Source: Hyphomicrobiaceae bacterium UBA4460 (GTDB lineage: Bacteria > Pseudomonadota > Alphaproteobacteria > Rhizobiales > Methyloligellaceae). From it: a stretch of 7,007 bases of DNA. The position numbers and the translations under genes were made by a program. The stretch covers positions 1 to 7,007 of the forward strand of contig DGOS01000035.1 in the NCBI GenBank assembly GCA_002390155.1, in the 5' to 3' direction. Positions 6,202 to 7,007 of this stretch are shown piece after piece. Numbering within the stretch: the first letter of the stretch is position 1; each line of letters begins with the position of its first letter. The notes under the pieces are model-generated. The model was not told where the DNA came from. It saw only the letters and a list, made by a program, of their open reading frames with translations, and did no database searches.

Positions 6202-6229
6202 TTGACCCAGGATTTTAAGCGAGCATAAT
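6202..6229 (+). promoter_or_regulatory. sigma-70-type promoter of the DUF2865 gene
   Basis: TTGACC (6202-6207) and CATAAT (6224-6229) are 16 bases apart, each matching five of six consensus bases. Transcription would begin near 6236, giving a leader of about 30 bases before the GTG at 6267. It stands back to back with the cysS promoter, the two -35 boxes being 24 bp apart. Confidence 0.6.
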
Positions 6230-6266
6230 GGCTTAGAGGCACCCCCGGGGAACGGAAAAAACCATC

Positions 6267-7007
6267 GTGAGCGATCATCGCCAATTTCGGCGCGTCGTCG
6301 TGACGTCTGCGCGGACGCTTGTTCGTCCAGCCGCTCTCGCGCTCGCTTTGGGTTTTGTGGGCGCCCCTGGCGCTGGCCTGGCGCAGACCGAACAGGACAT
6401 CCGCTGCATGCAGCTCCAACAGGAGCTATCCGCAGCCCGCGGCGGCGGGGCGAACGCCCCCGAGCTCGGCATGCTCGAGCAGCAAATCGCCGAGCAGGAC
6501 CGCATCTACCAAAGCACCAAAGCCACCATGGATAGCGCGGGCTGCTACGAACGGATGTTCATTTTCGGCCGCGCCCTGAAGCGCACCCCAAAATGCCTCA
6601 GGATGAACAACCGCGTTGAAGATGCCCGGCGGCAGCTCGCCCGGCTCCAGCAGCAGCGCAATTCCTTACAGCGGGGCGGCGGCAACCGGCGGCGCCAGGC
6701 CGAGCTCCAACAGGCCCTAAGGCGCAATGGCTGTAGCGGCGCCCCAGACACTGGTGGCGGCGGTCTTTTCGATTTCTTTGGCGGCCCGCGTCAGGAATAC
6801 CAGACGCCGATCTACCGCAGCATCAATCCGAACGGCCGCTACCGATCGGTCTGCGTGCGCCTATGCGACGGCTTCTACTACCCGGTCAGCTACTCGACCT
6901 ATGGCAGCCGGGTCCAACAAGACGCCAAAAAGTGCCAAGCGAGCTGCGCGGCGCCGGCCGAGCTCTACGTCTACCGGAACCCGGGACAGGAGATCGAGCA
7001 GGCCATC
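6267..7007 (+). CDS. secreted DUF2865 protein, 3' end outside window
   Basis: The first 247 residues of a DUF2865 family protein; the function of the family is unknown. Residues 1-39 form a signal peptide, with Arg at 5, 8, 9, 16 and 20, a hydrophobic core PAALALALGFVGAP, and a likely cut after GLA (37-39). Residues about 42-150 are rich in Gln and Arg and probably helical or coiled coil (for example QLARLQQQRNSLQ, 123-135). A Gly-rich turn with GGGGLFDFFGG (163-173) follows, then the DUF2865 core: SVCVRLCDGFYYPVSYST (194-211) and KKCQASCAAPAELYVYRNPGQEIEQAI to the edge. Eight cysteines (47, 93, 110, 156, 196, 200, 223, 227), including two CxxxC pairs, suggest periplasmic disulfides. The GTG start is the first in frame after TAG at 6234; the ribosome binding site is weak (GGAA, nine bases away). 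Confidence 0.88.
   Translation, partial: MSDHRQFRRVVVTSARTLVRPAALALALGFVGAPGAGLAQTEQDIRCMQLQQELSAARGGGANAPELGMLEQQIAEQDRIYQSTKATMDSAGCYERMFIFGRALKRTPKCLRMNNRVEDARRQLARLQQQRNSLQRGGGNRRRQAELQQALRRNGCSGAPDTGGGGLFDFFGGPRQEYQTPIYRSINPNGRYRSVCVRLCDGFYYPVSYSTYGSRVQQDAKKCQASCAAPAELYVYRNPGQEIEQAI

Overview
The window reads as ordinary chromosomal sequence of a GC-rich alphaproteobacterium, most likely of the order Hyphomicrobiales (Rhizobiales). Three things point that way: the right-hand gene belongs to the DUF2865 family, which is essentially confined to that order; the transporter at the left edge is of the alphaproteobacterial/mitochondrial Atm1 type; and the citramalate synthase is of the long kind common there. 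The genus cannot be fixed from this sequence. No transposase, integrase, tRNA, rRNA, CRISPR array or other sign of recent transfer was seen.

Left part (1-2351). The N-terminal 329 residues of an Atm1-type ABC exporter (membrane domain only) run off the left edge on the minus strand. Upstream of it, also on the minus strand, is a small secreted protein with one Ig-like domain. Divergent from that, on the plus strand, is a LOG-family nucleotide phosphoribohydrolase. The roughly 130 bp between the last two holds a perfect 7-bp inverted repeat. The LOG gene then meets the next operon tail to tail, with only 11 bp between the two stop codons and a GC-rich inverted repeat at the junction.

Centre (2363-6177, minus strand). 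Four genes form one tightly packed operon, read as cysS (cysteinyl-tRNA synthetase), a GNAT acetyltransferase, a 40-residue single-pass membrane protein and cimA (citramalate synthase, threonine-independent isoleucine route). cysS/GNAT and GNAT/small protein overlap as ATGA, and only three bases separate the small protein from cimA, so translational coupling along the chain is likely. The 40-codon gene is short enough to be missed by automatic annotation. A good promoter lies about 145 bp upstream of cysS. Its predicted first transcribed base is the A of an ATG that opens an 18-codon frame rich in Ile and containing Cys, a speculative leader peptide for an operon that carries both cysS and cimA.

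Right part (6202-7007, plus strand). A near-consensus promoter, back to back with the cysS promoter, drives a secreted, cysteine-rich DUF2865 protein that is cut by the right edge.

Most genes here are housekeeping or common accessory functions. I do not see a clear new multi-gene system. The points most worth a second look are the 40-residue membrane protein, the putative leaderless Ile/Cys leader frame and the palindrome inside the cysS promoter.
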